In this document: piece after piece, positions 47,115 to 56,885 of the stretch
Layout: each line of letters starts with the position of its first letter
How positions within the stretch are numbered: the first letter of the stretch is position 1
NCBI RefSeq assembly: GCF_000970285.1
Contig: NZ_CP009516.1
Location: 3,265,036-3,329,035 of the forward strand
Reading direction: 5' to 3'
Origin: Methanosarcina horonobensis HB-1 = JCM 15518
Lineage (GTDB): Archaea; Halobacteriota; Methanosarcinia; Methanosarcinales; Methanosarcinaceae
DNA: 64,000 nucleotides
The notes under the pieces: model-generated
What the model was told of the DNA's origin: nothing
Seen by the model: only the letters and a program-made list of their open reading frames with translations
Databases searched by the model: none
Position numbers and translations under genes: made by a program

Positions 47115-48105
47115 TCATTTTTCACCTATTTGTTTGAGAACATTCTTATCTACCATATTCTGAAGATCACGTTTTGCCGTAGAAGCACTTACATTACGAA
47201 TTTTCTGATATTCTTTATTTGTTATCTGTCCATTCTCTTTGAGATATCCAACAGCTTTTATCTGACGGCTACTCAGTCCTATTTGCCCGTACTTTTCCTT
47301 CATTGAACGATCACTGCTCAGTTTCTTGACCTTATTTTCTACTCTTGAGATTTCAACTGCAATGCCGAAAAGGAAATATTCCAGCCATCCCGTAAGTTCT
47401 CCTCTTTTTGCATCGGCATCAGCAAGAGCTGAATAGTAAGCCTGGCGGTCTTCATTGTAGTACTCTTCAAGGGCAAAAAATTTCTTTGTATCACAACCTC
47501 TTTTTGTCAAAATAAGTGTGGAAATAGCCCTTGCAGTCCTGCCATTACCATCAAGGAATGAGTGAATTCGAGCAATCAAGAAGGGATCTGGTGAGTAATG
47601 AGATTTCTTCGGGTTCTGGTGAGGTGTAGGTTATTTTTCCTGTTTTCGGGTTTCCGACAACTATCCTAACCTTCCGGTAGTTTCCGGCAGAAGAGTCCGG
47701 CAGGGTACCTTTTACTGTAAGCCTGTGGATTTCGAGGAGGATATCTTCAGTAATTGTAGCGTTTTCTTCAAGGCTGTCTATATAACCAAGCACATCAACA
47801 TAGTTCTGGACTTCTTTTTTATCCTTTTCGCCTGCAAGGACGTCTTTTCCTGCAATAAGCAGGCTTACTTCTTCAAGAGTAAGCTGATTCCCTTCTATAC
47901 TTGTTGTGTGATGAGTCTGTTTTATAAGGGCTTCTCGCTGGAGCTCTCTCTCCCATGCCGGAATGAGGTGACTATTCAAAATGACCTCCCGGGCAGCCTG
48001 AATTCTCGCAAGCAGACGCACGATTTTATTTGTATATTTAAAAATAGGCTGAAACATAACCAATTTTCCGATTTTTGTCCCTATTAAAGGAGTTACTCTT
48101 TTCAT
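47115..48105 (-). pseudogene. Fic-family protein, frameshifted with internal deletion
   Basis: Two overlapping frames. The first (47551-48105) has the Fic N-terminal domain (HHTTSIEGNQLTLEEVSLL) and the start of the Fic core up to SPEPEE. The second (47115-47579) resumes with HYSPDPFLIARIHSFLDGNG and the motif HxFxDGNGR, then a winged-helix end (RNVSASTAKRDLQNMV). About 25-30 residues of the core are missing at the join. Fic proteins transfer AMP or similar groups to target proteins; this copy is probably inactive. Confidence 0.85.
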
Positions 48106-48374
48106 TATTAACTTAGCGATACTTTATTTCAAAACCCATAGAAATCTGAGGATGTTAATGGGGACTGCTACCTGAGGTAAAAACCATGTCATCAAACCTT
48201 CCTAAATTAGTTTTCTTGAGCGAAGCGAAAAGGACATCTGGCTCCCGAGGAGAGACTAGGGAAGTCGAATCTCATGGACTTGTGTGACAAAACGAATCCA
48301 AACTAAGGAAGACTCAGGAAGATAGTGAGAAACTTATGGAAGTGATTGTGAAGGGATTTGCTAATGGAGCAACT
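48106..48374. other. Intergenic, no gene seen
   Basis: Spacer upstream of the Fic pseudogene. Contains GAGCGAAGCG near 48219 and no supported frame. Confidence 0.4.
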
Positions 48375-48485
48375 GCCTGAAAAATAAAAAAAGAGTCGTA
48401 AAGCATTACCGAAAAAACAAGCTCATCATCCTTAACCTATCTTTTCACCGAGCATTATTTCGAACAAGCCCGAAAAACGTAAGAA
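48375..48485 (+). repeat. Dispersed ~105-bp repeat, copy 2
   Basis: GCCTGAAAAATAAAAAAAG, then CATCCTTAACCTATCTTTTC, ACCGAGC and AAGCCCGAAAAACG, matching the order of the copy at 46635-46740 with many substitutions. Confidence 0.6.
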
Positions 48486-48531
48486 TCAAACTTTCGATAG
48501 TTTGATATATCTGTTAATTTTCTCTAAAACT

Positions 48532-49011
48532 ATGGTCATTGATCTTCAGGTAGAAGAGAAAGTTAACGTTTTAGAGCCCTGTAATAAGAATAAAGAAGAT
48601 TGTAATAAAAGTAAAGAAGAATTTTTGAAATGGAACTATGAACAGTGTCAGACTGGCTATCACTCTAGAGATCAGATGACAATTGATATTTTTTATAAAA
48701 TGAGTCAGATTTTTACATTCCTTATAGCCTTACTTGCGGTATCGTTCTTAACTCAACTTCGTGGAATCTTGATAGCGTATATAATTATCGTTGGTATATT
48801 TGGGTTTTTATCACTCAGTTCTCTCTTATTGCACCTTCAATCTATGGTAAGCTGTAAAACTGCATTAAGATGGGGATGTAAGTCTATTGAAGAGGAGTTA
48901 GTGAAAAATTACCCTGGGAGCGAAATACCACATCATTGGGAGCTTATTGATAAAAGAAGAAGGCAAGGAATAGAAAAAAATCGCTTATTACGTATCTTGT
49001 CAATTTTTTAG
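48532..49011 (+). CDS. Membrane protein, 2 helices (third helix lost to a frameshift), unknown
   Basis: 159 residues from ATG 48532 (a TTG at 48502 is also open). N-terminal hydrophilic part with NKEDCNKSKEEFLKWNYEQC, two helices (FTFLIALLAVSFL and GILIAYIIIVGIFGFLSL), then a basic tail. The frame stops inside a T6 run at 49005-49010. One base fewer would continue into SSKEERVNKRSEKDGV and a third helix (GMILVILWVVIVSLTYIY) ending at 49132. No ribosome-binding site is apparent. Family not recognised. Confidence 0.55.
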   Translation: MVIDLQVEEKVNVLEPCNKNKEDCNKSKEEFLKWNYEQCQTGYHSRDQMTIDIFYKMSQIFTFLIALLAVSFLTQLRGILIAYIIIVGIFGFLSLSSLLLHLQSMVSCKTALRWGCKSIEEELVKNYPGSEIPHHWELIDKRRRQGIEKNRLLRILSIF

Positions 49012-49314
49012 CTCGAAAGAAGAGAGAGTTAATAAAAGATCTGAGAAAGATGGAGTGACTGTTATCTGGTCAGGAATGATTCTAGTCATTCTCTGGGTCG
49101 TTATCGTTTCACTAACATACATCTATGCTTAAGCCTTATCAGAAAAGTAGAATAATTACAATGTAAGGTAACGACGAAAGTTATTAAACTTTGCCAAAAA
49201 TTAATCCTATCGGTTCAGCTCAATATATTATAAGCTAGTCCTCTGAATGAGCGAAGAAATTAGGGAAGTGGTGAAATGGACTCTACCTATCTGGAAAGGC
49301 TTGCTTTTATAATA

Positions 49315-50172
49315 GAGCCTATCCCAAAAGTAATATTATGCTGAAATTATAAATATAGTTATATGTCATTCCATGAAATCGATGACGTTCTATGGGAATC
49401 AATAGAGCCTTATCTTCCTCCTCAGAAACCACATACAGGAAGACCACGTGCAAATATGAGGAAGTTAATGAATGGTATTTTGTACGTTGTTATGACAGGT
49501 TGTACATGGAAAGATGTTCCTCGCCGCTATGGTTCTAAATCAACCGTTCATAGATTCCACCTCTACCTCTGTGAACATGGAATTTATCAGGAAATCTTTA
49601 ATGAACTTTTAAACAAAGGTTATGATTTGAAGAAAATAGATCTCTCTCATTGTTTTACTGATACAAAGGATATTCCGACTAAAAAAGGGGGAATATCGGC
49701 TACGACGGTCATAAAAAAGTAAAAGGAATAAAATTAAGCGTTTTAGTAGACTTACAGGGTCTACCTCTCTCTATAATTGTTGTTCCCGCAAATGAGAATG
49801 ATTCAACACTTTATATACCTACACTTAAAAATTTCAAGATAAAAAGACCTGTAGGAAGGCCTGTTAACAGGCCTTCAAAAGTAACAGCTGATGGAATGTA
49901 TGATACAGCTAAAATTAGAAAATATAACAGAAAAAGAGGAATAAAGTCCAATATACCAGTAAATAAAAGAAATAGGAAGAAAAAGAAGATAGGAAGACCA
50001 ATAAAGGTAGATCAGAAAGAATACAAAATGAAAAGTATAGTAGAAAGGTTCTTTAGCTGGATAGAGTCATGTAAGAAAGTATTTCCAAGATATGAAATAA
50101 AAGAGGAATCATATCTAGGAGTCGTAATGGTAGCAGCAGTAATTAGATTAAATGAAGTTTTGGGATAGGCTC
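49315..50172 (+). mobile_element. IS5-type insertion sequence, apparently complete
   Basis: 858 bp bounded by perfect 15-bp inverted repeats GAGCCTATCCCAAAA (49315-49329) and TTTTGGGATAGGCTC (50158-50172). Both sides are followed by ATA, a likely 3-bp target duplication. Transposase split by a -1 frameshift, as is normal in several IS5 groups. Confidence 0.9.
49363..50168 (+). CDS. IS5-family transposase (two frames, -1 frameshift)
   Basis: First frame 49363-49722: MSFHEIDDVLWESIEPYLPP with the HTH-like VPRRYGSKSTVHR. After the run AAAAAAGGGGGA (about 49680-49691) a -1 slip joins GNIGYDGHKKVKGIKLSVLV (second DDE region) and on to VERFFSWIESCKKVFPRYE, ending at 50168. The downstream frame has no start codon of its own at the right place, so a programmed slip is the likely way to make the full enzyme. 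Confidence 0.88.
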
Positions 50173-50853
50173 ATAGTTAAAAAGGGCTTGCCCAGCATTA
50201 GAGACTTTCCTGTAGGCAAATTTGGAAAACTGGTTACTGTAGACAGGGCGGAAATAGAAAGTTTCAGGAGTATAAAAAACGTAATGGAAGAGTAATTTGA
50301 TTCCAAACTTGAGAATGGAGAGCTGGGCTGGATAAAGTATTTTTTAGTACCAATGCAGGACGGGGAATTTCTGGACTTTGAGACCATGCATCCGATAGGA
50401 AAATTGATATTCGTTTTTGTCGGAAGTACACATGACAGGCTTAAAGACTTCTATGAATTTTGCAGCTACTCAAATATACAGAGCAAGCCTTATCCGGGAA
50501 TGGATCCGCGCAGAAAGATCTCAAACAAATGTCCTGATTTCCTGAGCAGACTGAGAGGGTATGTAAATATTCTCAGACTAAACCAAGCGAATGAAAAAGA
50601 CGAAACCTATATAATCAGCAGAGCAATTCAGTTACACTCTTTAATTGAAGAAAATGCTCCGAAAGTTATGAGGGAAAACAATGCACATGTCAGTTGCGGA
50701 ATATTAAATGCCCTGATTAATGTGCCGGAATATATGCACGGAGTTCGCTCAATGCAGGCAATTGTAGAAATGAGCATACTTCACGAAAAAAACTCATGGG
50801 AAACGGCTTATCTGCCGCCAAAAGACCAGCTGAGCTTCATATTAAAAGCATAG
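50173..50853 (+). pseudogene. Truncated AAA-type ATPase, cut by the IS element
   Basis: From the IS boundary one frame reads GLPSIRDFPVGKFGKLVTVD, meets TAA at 50293, and continues FDSKLENGELGWIKYFLVPM, QDGEFLDF, HPIGKLIFVFVGST, then CPDFLSRLRGYVNIL and YMHGVRSMQAIVEMS. These match the C-terminal half of a bacterial/archaeal AAA ATPase family as I remember it. The TAA stands where Walker B would have Glu before FDS. The Walker A half is absent. Confidence 0.6.
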
Positions 50854-51079
50854 ACGAATTTTATAAACTCTTAGCCCAAAAAAAGGACTCATGTGTAGAT
50901 ATTAAATAATATTCCCTACCAGTATTCCCTGTTTTTCAGATTTAATAATATTATTTAGACATATGACAACTTCCGATTAAAATCGCAACTTTTTTAACAA
51001 TTGAGGAAATATTGTCGAGTAAATATACACTAATATAAAAAACGGCAGAAGGATTAAAGATGAAAGAAGGGCTTTTGAA

Positions 51080-51817
51080 TTGTATAACCAATCTGAGTTC
51101 GGCAATCTCGAAAATTATCTCCTCGAAAAGAAATCCTTTAAAAAGACCAGCTGTGAACATACTCTTAACACTTATGTTTTTACCGGTGAGGTTGAGCTAA
51201 AAAAACACAGATTTAAGAAGTTTTCCCTTCTGCTAATAAACACATATGATGAAAAAGCCCTTGAAATATTGAGCAAATTTTTTTTCCTCCTGTGTATAAC
51301 TATAGCTCTGGTTACAATAATTAATTTTCTTGGTAATGACATTGCAGACTGGTTTTATATTTTGGGTATAGTGTTCTCTCTTATTCCTCTCATTATCTCT
51401 CTTTGTATACAGAATGTGCTTGAATATTATCAGGATACTTTTTGCAAAAAATGCGGAAACAAGCTTGCCTGTGAAGAAGTAGGCGAACCGATCATGAAGG
51501 AAACGAGCAGTTTTGGAGACTATACACTGACAGTTACAAGGCACTGGAAGTGCAGATACTGCGGAAATGTGGACACAAGAGAAAGCTCTGAGAATATCTT
51601 TGCAGAACAGGGAGAAATGCTGCCTGCAGTTTCCCTGAAAGGTATCGAGTGCAGGAAGTGCGGTGGAATAGGCACGATTGTTGAAACCAAGAGACCAGAT
51701 ATAAAAGAGATTGGAAAGAAAAGACTTACCAGAAGGTACTACAATTGTACGTTATGCGACCATGAGGACATCAGTGAAAGTGAGGAAATAACCTTTCACG
51801 GCACTCACACTGGTTAA
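51080..51817 (+). CDS. Membrane protein with three zinc-ribbon CxxC pairs, unknown function
   Basis: 245 residues from TTG 51080 (no clear ribosome-binding site; the frame is open about 20 codons further without a start codon). Two helices (FFLLCITIALVTIINFLG and WFYILGIVFSLIPLIISLC). Then CxxC pairs at FCKKCGNK, WKCRYCGN, ECRKCGG and NCTLCDH, giving two zinc ribbons. The cytosolic tail may bind nucleic acid or protein. No family recognised. Confidence 0.65.
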   Translation: MYNQSEFGNLENYLLEKKSFKKTSCEHTLNTYVFTGEVELKKHRFKKFSLLLINTYDEKALEILSKFFFLLCITIALVTIINFLGNDIADWFYILGIVFSLIPLIISLCIQNVLEYYQDTFCKKCGNKLACEEVGEPIMKETSSFGDYTLTVTRHWKCRYCGNVDTRESSENIFAEQGEMLPAVSLKGIECRKCGGIGTIVETKRPDIKEIGKKRLTRRYYNCTLCDHEDISESEEITFHGTHTG

Positions 51818-51926
51818 CTAAAAAACCGGTTTTTAGCAGAAAAAGGATTATTATCCTGACCTTACAGCCCGGATCTTGAACGTCTCTTGAAGCAAAAGTA
51901 AAAAAACTGAAAATATTAAGTCTATA

Positions 51927-52310
51927 TTATTCTATTTTTCCTAATTCCCTTTGAGTATCAGAAATTGAAATATCCAGGTACTTCATAGTCGTTGACAAGT
52001 TCTTATGTCGGAGATACTTGCTCACTTTTGCGAAAACATAATGTAATCGCTTGGTCGAAGGTTGCAATGTTCACAATATCTTTCAATCCTTTTCATCACC
52101 CTGTTATCACAGGGAGCTTTCTGTATCTCCGTTTCATCCCTGCTTTTACCACCCCAAATTTCAATGCACTCGTTCTTTTTATCGAGATCACGAACTTTTA
52201 CATTGATTGCTTCGCTAACTCGCAATGCAGGTGTATAAAGCAGATACATCCGTATTTCATACTTTTCAGCAAGTTCAGGCTAGCTAAAGGTTTGATGTAA
52301 TTCATCGGGT
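51927..52310 (-). pseudogene. Tyrosine recombinase (integrase) with central deletion
   Basis: A 75-codon piece (52022-52249) has YLLYTPALRVSEAINVKVRD, including the first catalytic Arg, up to YIMFSQK. In another frame directly downstream follows KYLRHKNLSTTMKYLDISIS with the catalytic HK and Tyr, ending at 51927. The HxxR region between them is deleted. Upstream (to about 52310) further frame breaks are seen. An integrase relic marks old integration of mobile DNA. Confidence 0.8.
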
Positions 52311-52883
52311 TGTAACCATTGTTTATTATATCTTGTTAAAAAATTAAAAATTTTTTAGAAATATATAAATATTGTTATTCAAGTGCAAAATGCATCAACA
52401 ACTTCAAAATGATGCATTCATGTTTGCCTGGATATACACTATATTTCAGTCAATAGCGAAAATGAAATAATGATGAAAATGGGAGTTTACCGGAACGCAA
52501 CAAAAGGTATCTTATGGTGTATTAATACAAAATTCTATTTTTTATAACAATTTAATCATAGGTTTTACTACAAAACCTGTGTGTTAATGGAACCAAGAAA
52601 GAAGATACTTTGTTTGCATAATAATAACTTTTCATGCTTGTGAATAACTAATAAGTTAAAAGTTGAGTTTAGAAAAAAATTAAGTACTTGTATAAATAAT
52701 ATATATTCAAATAATCCCATTGATAAGCTATCCGGAGAATCTGGAAAAGAGTTCTCAATTAAAAAAGTAAAGGAAGCTATGTGACAATAAGCTATTGCCT
52801 TTGAGTCACATTCCTCTTTCGAGAAATGATCTTTAAGTCTATTGATAGATTCCGTGATTGCTTAATAAAAGAACGGTGTAAAC
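52311..52883. other. Intergenic, AT-rich
   Basis: No gene seen. Near 52338-52358 AAAAAATT-AAA-AATTTTTT can form an AT hairpin. Confidence 0.45.
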
Positions 52884-53368
52884 ATGGGTTTTTTTGGAGA
52901 ATTATTTGAAGATGTAACTGGAAAAAGTAAAAGACCTGAAATTAAAGGTAGTAGATTTGAAAATTTTGTGTCTAATGAAATATTTACCGACATCTTATTT
53001 GATCTTGTAGAAATGACAAGGATTTTGATTCGAACAAAGAAAGGTTCGAAGAAAGAAGCCTGAATCCAGATTTTCTTTTTAGAGACAAAAGAACTGGAGA
53101 AGAATTTTGGGTTGAGGCTAAACATCGAAATGGTCTTTTTAAGAATAATAAAGGACAACTTGTTTGTGAAATATGCAAACAATGGCAATTAGACAGATAC
53201 AGAGATGTAGAGAAAACTACTGGAAAAAAAGTGTATATATGTTTGGGTATTGGTCAAGACCCCAGATATCCAGAAACAATTCATTTAATACCTGTTTCTG
53301 ATGCTTATCCTCAATTGTTCCAAAGCAAGCTCAAAGAAACACTGTTATGGAGAAACCCTGAGTTTTAA
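52884..53368 (+). pseudogene. PD-(D/E)XK nuclease-like gene with one frameshift
   Basis: The first frame reads MGFFGELFEDVTGKSKRPEI and on to ILFDLVEMT. One base is missing near 53012, most likely from GAAAATG. The next frame continues DSNKERFEERSLNPDFLFRD, KRTGEEFWVEAKHR, then EICKQWQLDRYRDVEKTTG and VYICLGIG. PDFLFRD...FWVEAKHR is a PD-(D/E)XK nuclease core. Restored, it would be about 161 residues. AT-rich codon use suggests a foreign gene. Confidence 0.75.
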
Positions 53369-53547
53369 GACTTCAAATGGAGCAATTGTTGAAGTAACAT
53401 CTAATCTTTAACAACTCTAATAATTTAGTGCAAGGATGGAGTTTTAACCCACGAAATCCTTAGATGACAGTTCTAGAGAATTCGTATGCTACTATAATTT
53501 TTAATTTTTTTCAAAAAATTATCCTGTATAAATAGTTCAGAAATGAC

Positions 53548-54273
53548 TTATCCTTGATTAGTGGCCATTTTCCCTTTGTTTATCAGTTCAGGATGATCAT
53601 TTTTCTTGTTATAGTTCTGAGCCGAATGTATGAATAGAGTTTCAAATATATCTATAAATTTTTTATTTGTGTCTTCAAAAGGAAGGATTGCAAACCAGAT
53701 ACTTTCTTTTTTGAATAATGAGAAATCTAATGCTCCATATAGACGTTCACAGGACTGTATTGTTATTTTTTGCTCTTCTTCTATCCGTTCCTTAATCATT
53801 TTCTTATCGTTCTCAAACGTTGTTCTAAAAATTTCTAACTGTAATGGATAATAATCTCTTAAAATTTCAGAAATACTACACTGAGTTGGATATTTACGTA
53901 TTGTACCATTATTTTTAGATATATATCTGCTAAATAATCTTTCTTCAAATGATGCTTCCGTTTTGCCTATATATCGGGGTATGTCATCACAACCCCAAAG
54001 GTAAATTCCTGGTTGTTTAAAAAGAGGATCGGTTTTATAGCCTGATGCTGCCGTATAAGGTACTTTATGTAAAAAAAGGTCATCCTTGCACTTACATAGA
54101 CCGTTGTTATTTAATTCCTGTATCCATATATCAAATATTTTGTCACAATGGTTTTGCAAAGATGTGGACAAACTATAGCTTAAACTCGTAGAACTACCAA
54201 AAATATCTTTTAATACTTCTTTTCTTTCAGGTGTTGACTCTATTTTTTCTTCTAGCGATTCAAGGTACTTCAT
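53548..54273 (-). CDS. GIY-YIG nuclease-like protein
   Basis: 241 residues. The central part has PGIYLWGCDDIPRYIGKTEA and SFEERLFSRYI, matching GIY...YIG and the following Arg of the GIY-YIG fold. A helical N-terminal region (about 1-80) and a C-terminal region with KMIKERIEEEQ and IFETLFIHSAQNYN surround it; the last resembles the conserved Glu-Asn end of the fold. No ribosome-binding site is clear. Lies 190 bases downstream of the DUF6602 gene on the same strand, probably the same unit. Confidence 0.75.
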   Translation of the reverse strand: MKYLESLEEKIESTPERKEVLKDIFGSSTSLSYSLSTSLQNHCDKIFDIWIQELNNNGLCKCKDDLFLHKVPYTAASGYKTDPLFKQPGIYLWGCDDIPRYIGKTEASFEERLFSRYISKNNGTIRKYPTQCSISEILRDYYPLQLEIFRTTFENDKKMIKERIEEEQKITIQSCERLYGALDFSLFKKESIWFAILPFEDTNKKFIDIFETLFIHSAQNYNKKNDHPELINKGKMATNQG

Positions 54274-54463
54274 ATAAACTAAACGAACTATAACATATTA
54301 ATAATTTTAGATGAGATTCGGCCTAGATTTTAAATAAGAACTCAAAAACTACGTATATAGAAAACGAGGATTAAGATCAGGAAAACATACAATTAGCAGG
54401 AAAAAATATAGTGTGGATTAGGGTGAAAATTTGTTTAAGCCCTTTTTTGGGACGCATATAGTA

Positions 54464-55303
54464 TCAATTCTTAAACGTAAAGACAGATCCTTTTCTTTGA
54501 AGTTCTCCTAAATATGGAGCATATTGTATGGGCATAATACATGGTAAATATGTCTGGAAAAAATGCCTACTTGTAATCAGATAGAAAAGCAATAAAGCAT
54601 CTTCTGTTGAAACCATGACTAAATCTGAATTTTCTTCTGGTAATGCTTCAAATTTTGATATATCGGGCAACCAATTTGTTATAAGTCCTTTATTCAGAAC
54701 ACATATAGTATCAATTCTTAAATGTACAGGTAGGTCTTTTTCTTTGAATTTCTTAGAAAGATAATTGTAAAGAACCTCTAAATTATCTGCCTCATAAGCA
54801 AAAATGTAATAATTAACAGGGCAAATCTCCAATTCTTTGCCATATTGTAAAATGTTTATTCTTAGATTTTGAGGTGGTAGTACATATGCCGCTTTTTCAA
54901 GTTTTTTTACGCTTTCCATATTCACTATACAGTTATCAATTTCTTGCTTATTTAATTTGGTTTTAACTTCAATAATTGCATAAACACATTCGATTGGTAT
55001 CACACGGATTTTTTTGTTACCGTTTTTATTCTCATAAAAAATAGGCGTCTTTGCAGAATCTGATATTATAATATCTAATTGTCTACTTATACCGCCTTTC
55101 GTATCAATTACGAAACCAGTTGATATATCTAAAGATTTTGGGAGATACTGAATAAAGAAATTTCTAAAAGTTTCTTCATTAATTTGACCTTTTTCTCCAG
55201 AGTGTGGAATAGCACAACGTACCTGGTCTAACTCTGCTTTCATTGAACTGGAAATGTTTTTAAAAATTTCCCGAATATCCACTTGGAAATCTTGACTAGC
55301 CAT
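54464..55303 (-). CDS. DUF6602-type nuclease-like protein
   Basis: 279 residues. N-terminal helix region (REIFKNISSSMKAELDQV), then GGISRQLDIIISD and VYAIIEVKTKLNKQEIDNC, which give the D...ExK pattern of the PD-(D/E)XK superfamily. The C-terminal part has STEDALLLFYLITSRHFF. The assignment to DUF6602 is from memory of the family. Such genes often occur near restriction and defence genes. No intact methyltransferase is nearby. Confidence 0.65.
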   Translation of the reverse strand: MASQDFQVDIREIFKNISSSMKAELDQVRCAIPHSGEKGQINEETFRNFFIQYLPKSLDISTGFVIDTKGGISRQLDIIISDSAKTPIFYENKNGNKKIRVIPIECVYAIIEVKTKLNKQEIDNCIVNMESVKKLEKAAYVLPPQNLRINILQYGKELEICPVNYYIFAYEADNLEVLYNYLSKKFKEKDLPVHLRIDTICVLNKGLITNWLPDISKFEALPEENSDLVMVSTEDALLLFYLITSRHFFQTYLPCIMPIQYAPYLGELQRKGSVFTFKN

Positions 55304-55583
55304 AGAAAAACACAGTTTTAATTATTATTATTGCTACATAGTTTTTTTCCTTTTGATGGAAGGATAGAAATATTATCTACAAATGACAGGGTTCTCTCCC
55401 TAAGCACTGATGGCTCAAGTTTTAGCTTTTCGGAAAATCAACTCCTAAACACGTTTTATTTGTCTGGATTCCTGCTGTTTTATTGGCTTTTCTTTTTTCT
55501 TCAAAGAACCTATAAAGAGTCTTTTCTATGAGTACCCTTAATTTATAACATCCGAAGCTATACCCTTTAAGAATAATTTCTTT

Positions 55584-55751
55584 TTAGGTTTTCTCACTGA
55601 TCTTTTTACCTTTAGCCTGTTTATACAAATCTAAAGAGTATTCCGGCCTTTCTGGTGGATTAAAATCAAAAATAGGTTCCAAACTTTCAATGTAATCTAT
55701 AATAGCTTCAGGATTTGAAGCACAGAGTTCAAGAATTTCTTCACGATTCAT
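55584..55751 (-). CDS. Short acidic ORF, unknown
   Basis: 55 codons from ATG 55751: MNREEILELCASNPEAIIDY, then FNPPERPEYSLDLY and a Lys-rich end. The start resembles the leading helix of IS66-type transposases, but the rest does not. Ribosome-binding site weak. It may be a stand-alone gene or a relic. Confidence 0.4.
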   Translation of the reverse strand: MNREEILELCASNPEAIIDYIESLEPIFDFNPPERPEYSLDLYKQAKGKKISEKT

Positions 55752-56038
55752 AACAGTAAAAAGGAACAGTTTTATATCATTTTTCCGAAATGTAAAGAAA
55801 TTGAACTCAATTCTTTTTTATAACCTGATGATCGTACCTATGTGCTCTAGGTTGACTTTATCTGTGATCTCTGTGTAAACTCAGCGACCTGAACCCCATA
55901 ATAAAGGAAGATAATTTAAATATACAAAAGCGTACATGCCGACAAGAAACCTAAACCTATTTCCTAAAGAAAAACTAAAAGCACAGCACAGCTCAGTGGT
56001 AGTTTATTAATAAACTATGAAATGTAGGAGTGAGTAAA

Positions 56039-56299
56039 ATGAGTGAATACGAATTAACTGACATTGAAAAAAAAACCCTGGATAATTGGATAATATTAAA
56101 CATAATCCCACAAAAATCACCAAATAAAAATTACACTAGTTATGCACTTAAAAATTTATTTGAACAAGCACCAGATGGTTTCTTTATCACAAATAAGCAG
56201 TTTAAAGAAGCGATGGTCAGATGTAATTTCTTACCTGTAAATAAAAATAAATTAAATTGGGAATTCCGAATTTCCCTAAAATCTCCAGGGTTGAAATAA
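56039..56299 (+). CDS. Small DNA-mimic or phage-type protein, unknown
   Basis: 86 residues from ATG 56039, with GGAG eight bases upstream. Contains NKNYTSYALKNLFEQAPDGF and FITNKQFKEAMVRCNFLPVN, a pattern I recall from short proteins of phages and mobile elements in bacteria. No catalytic motif is visible. Stands alone. Confidence 0.65.
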   Translation: MSEYELTDIEKKTLDNWIILNIIPQKSPNKNYTSYALKNLFEQAPDGFFITNKQFKEAMVRCNFLPVNKNKLNWEFRISLKSPGLK

Positions 56300-56570
56300 T
56301 CTAAATGAGGTTATAAACCTAACATATATTGAAAAAGCTTATCCAATTTTCCCAAGTAAAGGAAACGTTTCCAACAGAGTTCCAAAAAACGCATTTCTAT
56401 TGATAAACAAAATATGTTTTGTCGTTTACTATGGAGTTAGGGGACAAGTATAAACGACAGACAAAAGGATACATACGATATATACAACGGACATAAGACA
56501 AAAGACTCTCAGTATTTCAAATATTCTGATTTTTATTAAGAACCGTCTGCCCAATCGGAGTCAATTCGAA

Positions 56571-56807
56571 CTATCCAAATGTATCTAGATCCTTGGGTTC
56601 ACCAGGAAAACTATGATCCCTAATTTTCTGTTTATATTCAATAAGACCTAAGTCAAAAACGGATTGATATTGATGATCAGTGTAACCTCTTTCACATACG
56701 TCCTCAAACAAACCATCAAAACATCCATATGGGCAAACTTGGGACGAAAGAAAAGAAAGTAGATCTGATATTTGTGATTCTTTATCAAAAATACCTCGTT
56801 CTATCAA
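56571..56807 (-). CDS. Small conserved-looking protein, unknown
   Basis: 78 residues from TTG 56807; GGAG lies nine bases upstream. Includes VCPYGCFDGLFEDVCERGY and GEPKDLDTFG. Codon pattern looks coding, but no family was recognised. Confidence 0.45.
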   Translation of the reverse strand: MIERGIFDKESQISDLLSFLSSQVCPYGCFDGLFEDVCERGYTDHQYQSVFDLGLIEYKQKIRDHSFPGEPKDLDTFG

Positions 56808-56885
56808 TCCCTTTACTCCACCAATCTCCTCAAAGCTAATATTTCAACTAATAATACTTTTTTTATTTCAGGTTACAGAAAGATT

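Noticed and set aside
52862-53188. 108-codon minus-strand ORF
   Set aside because: Antisense to the frameshifted nuclease gene, which has recognisable motifs.
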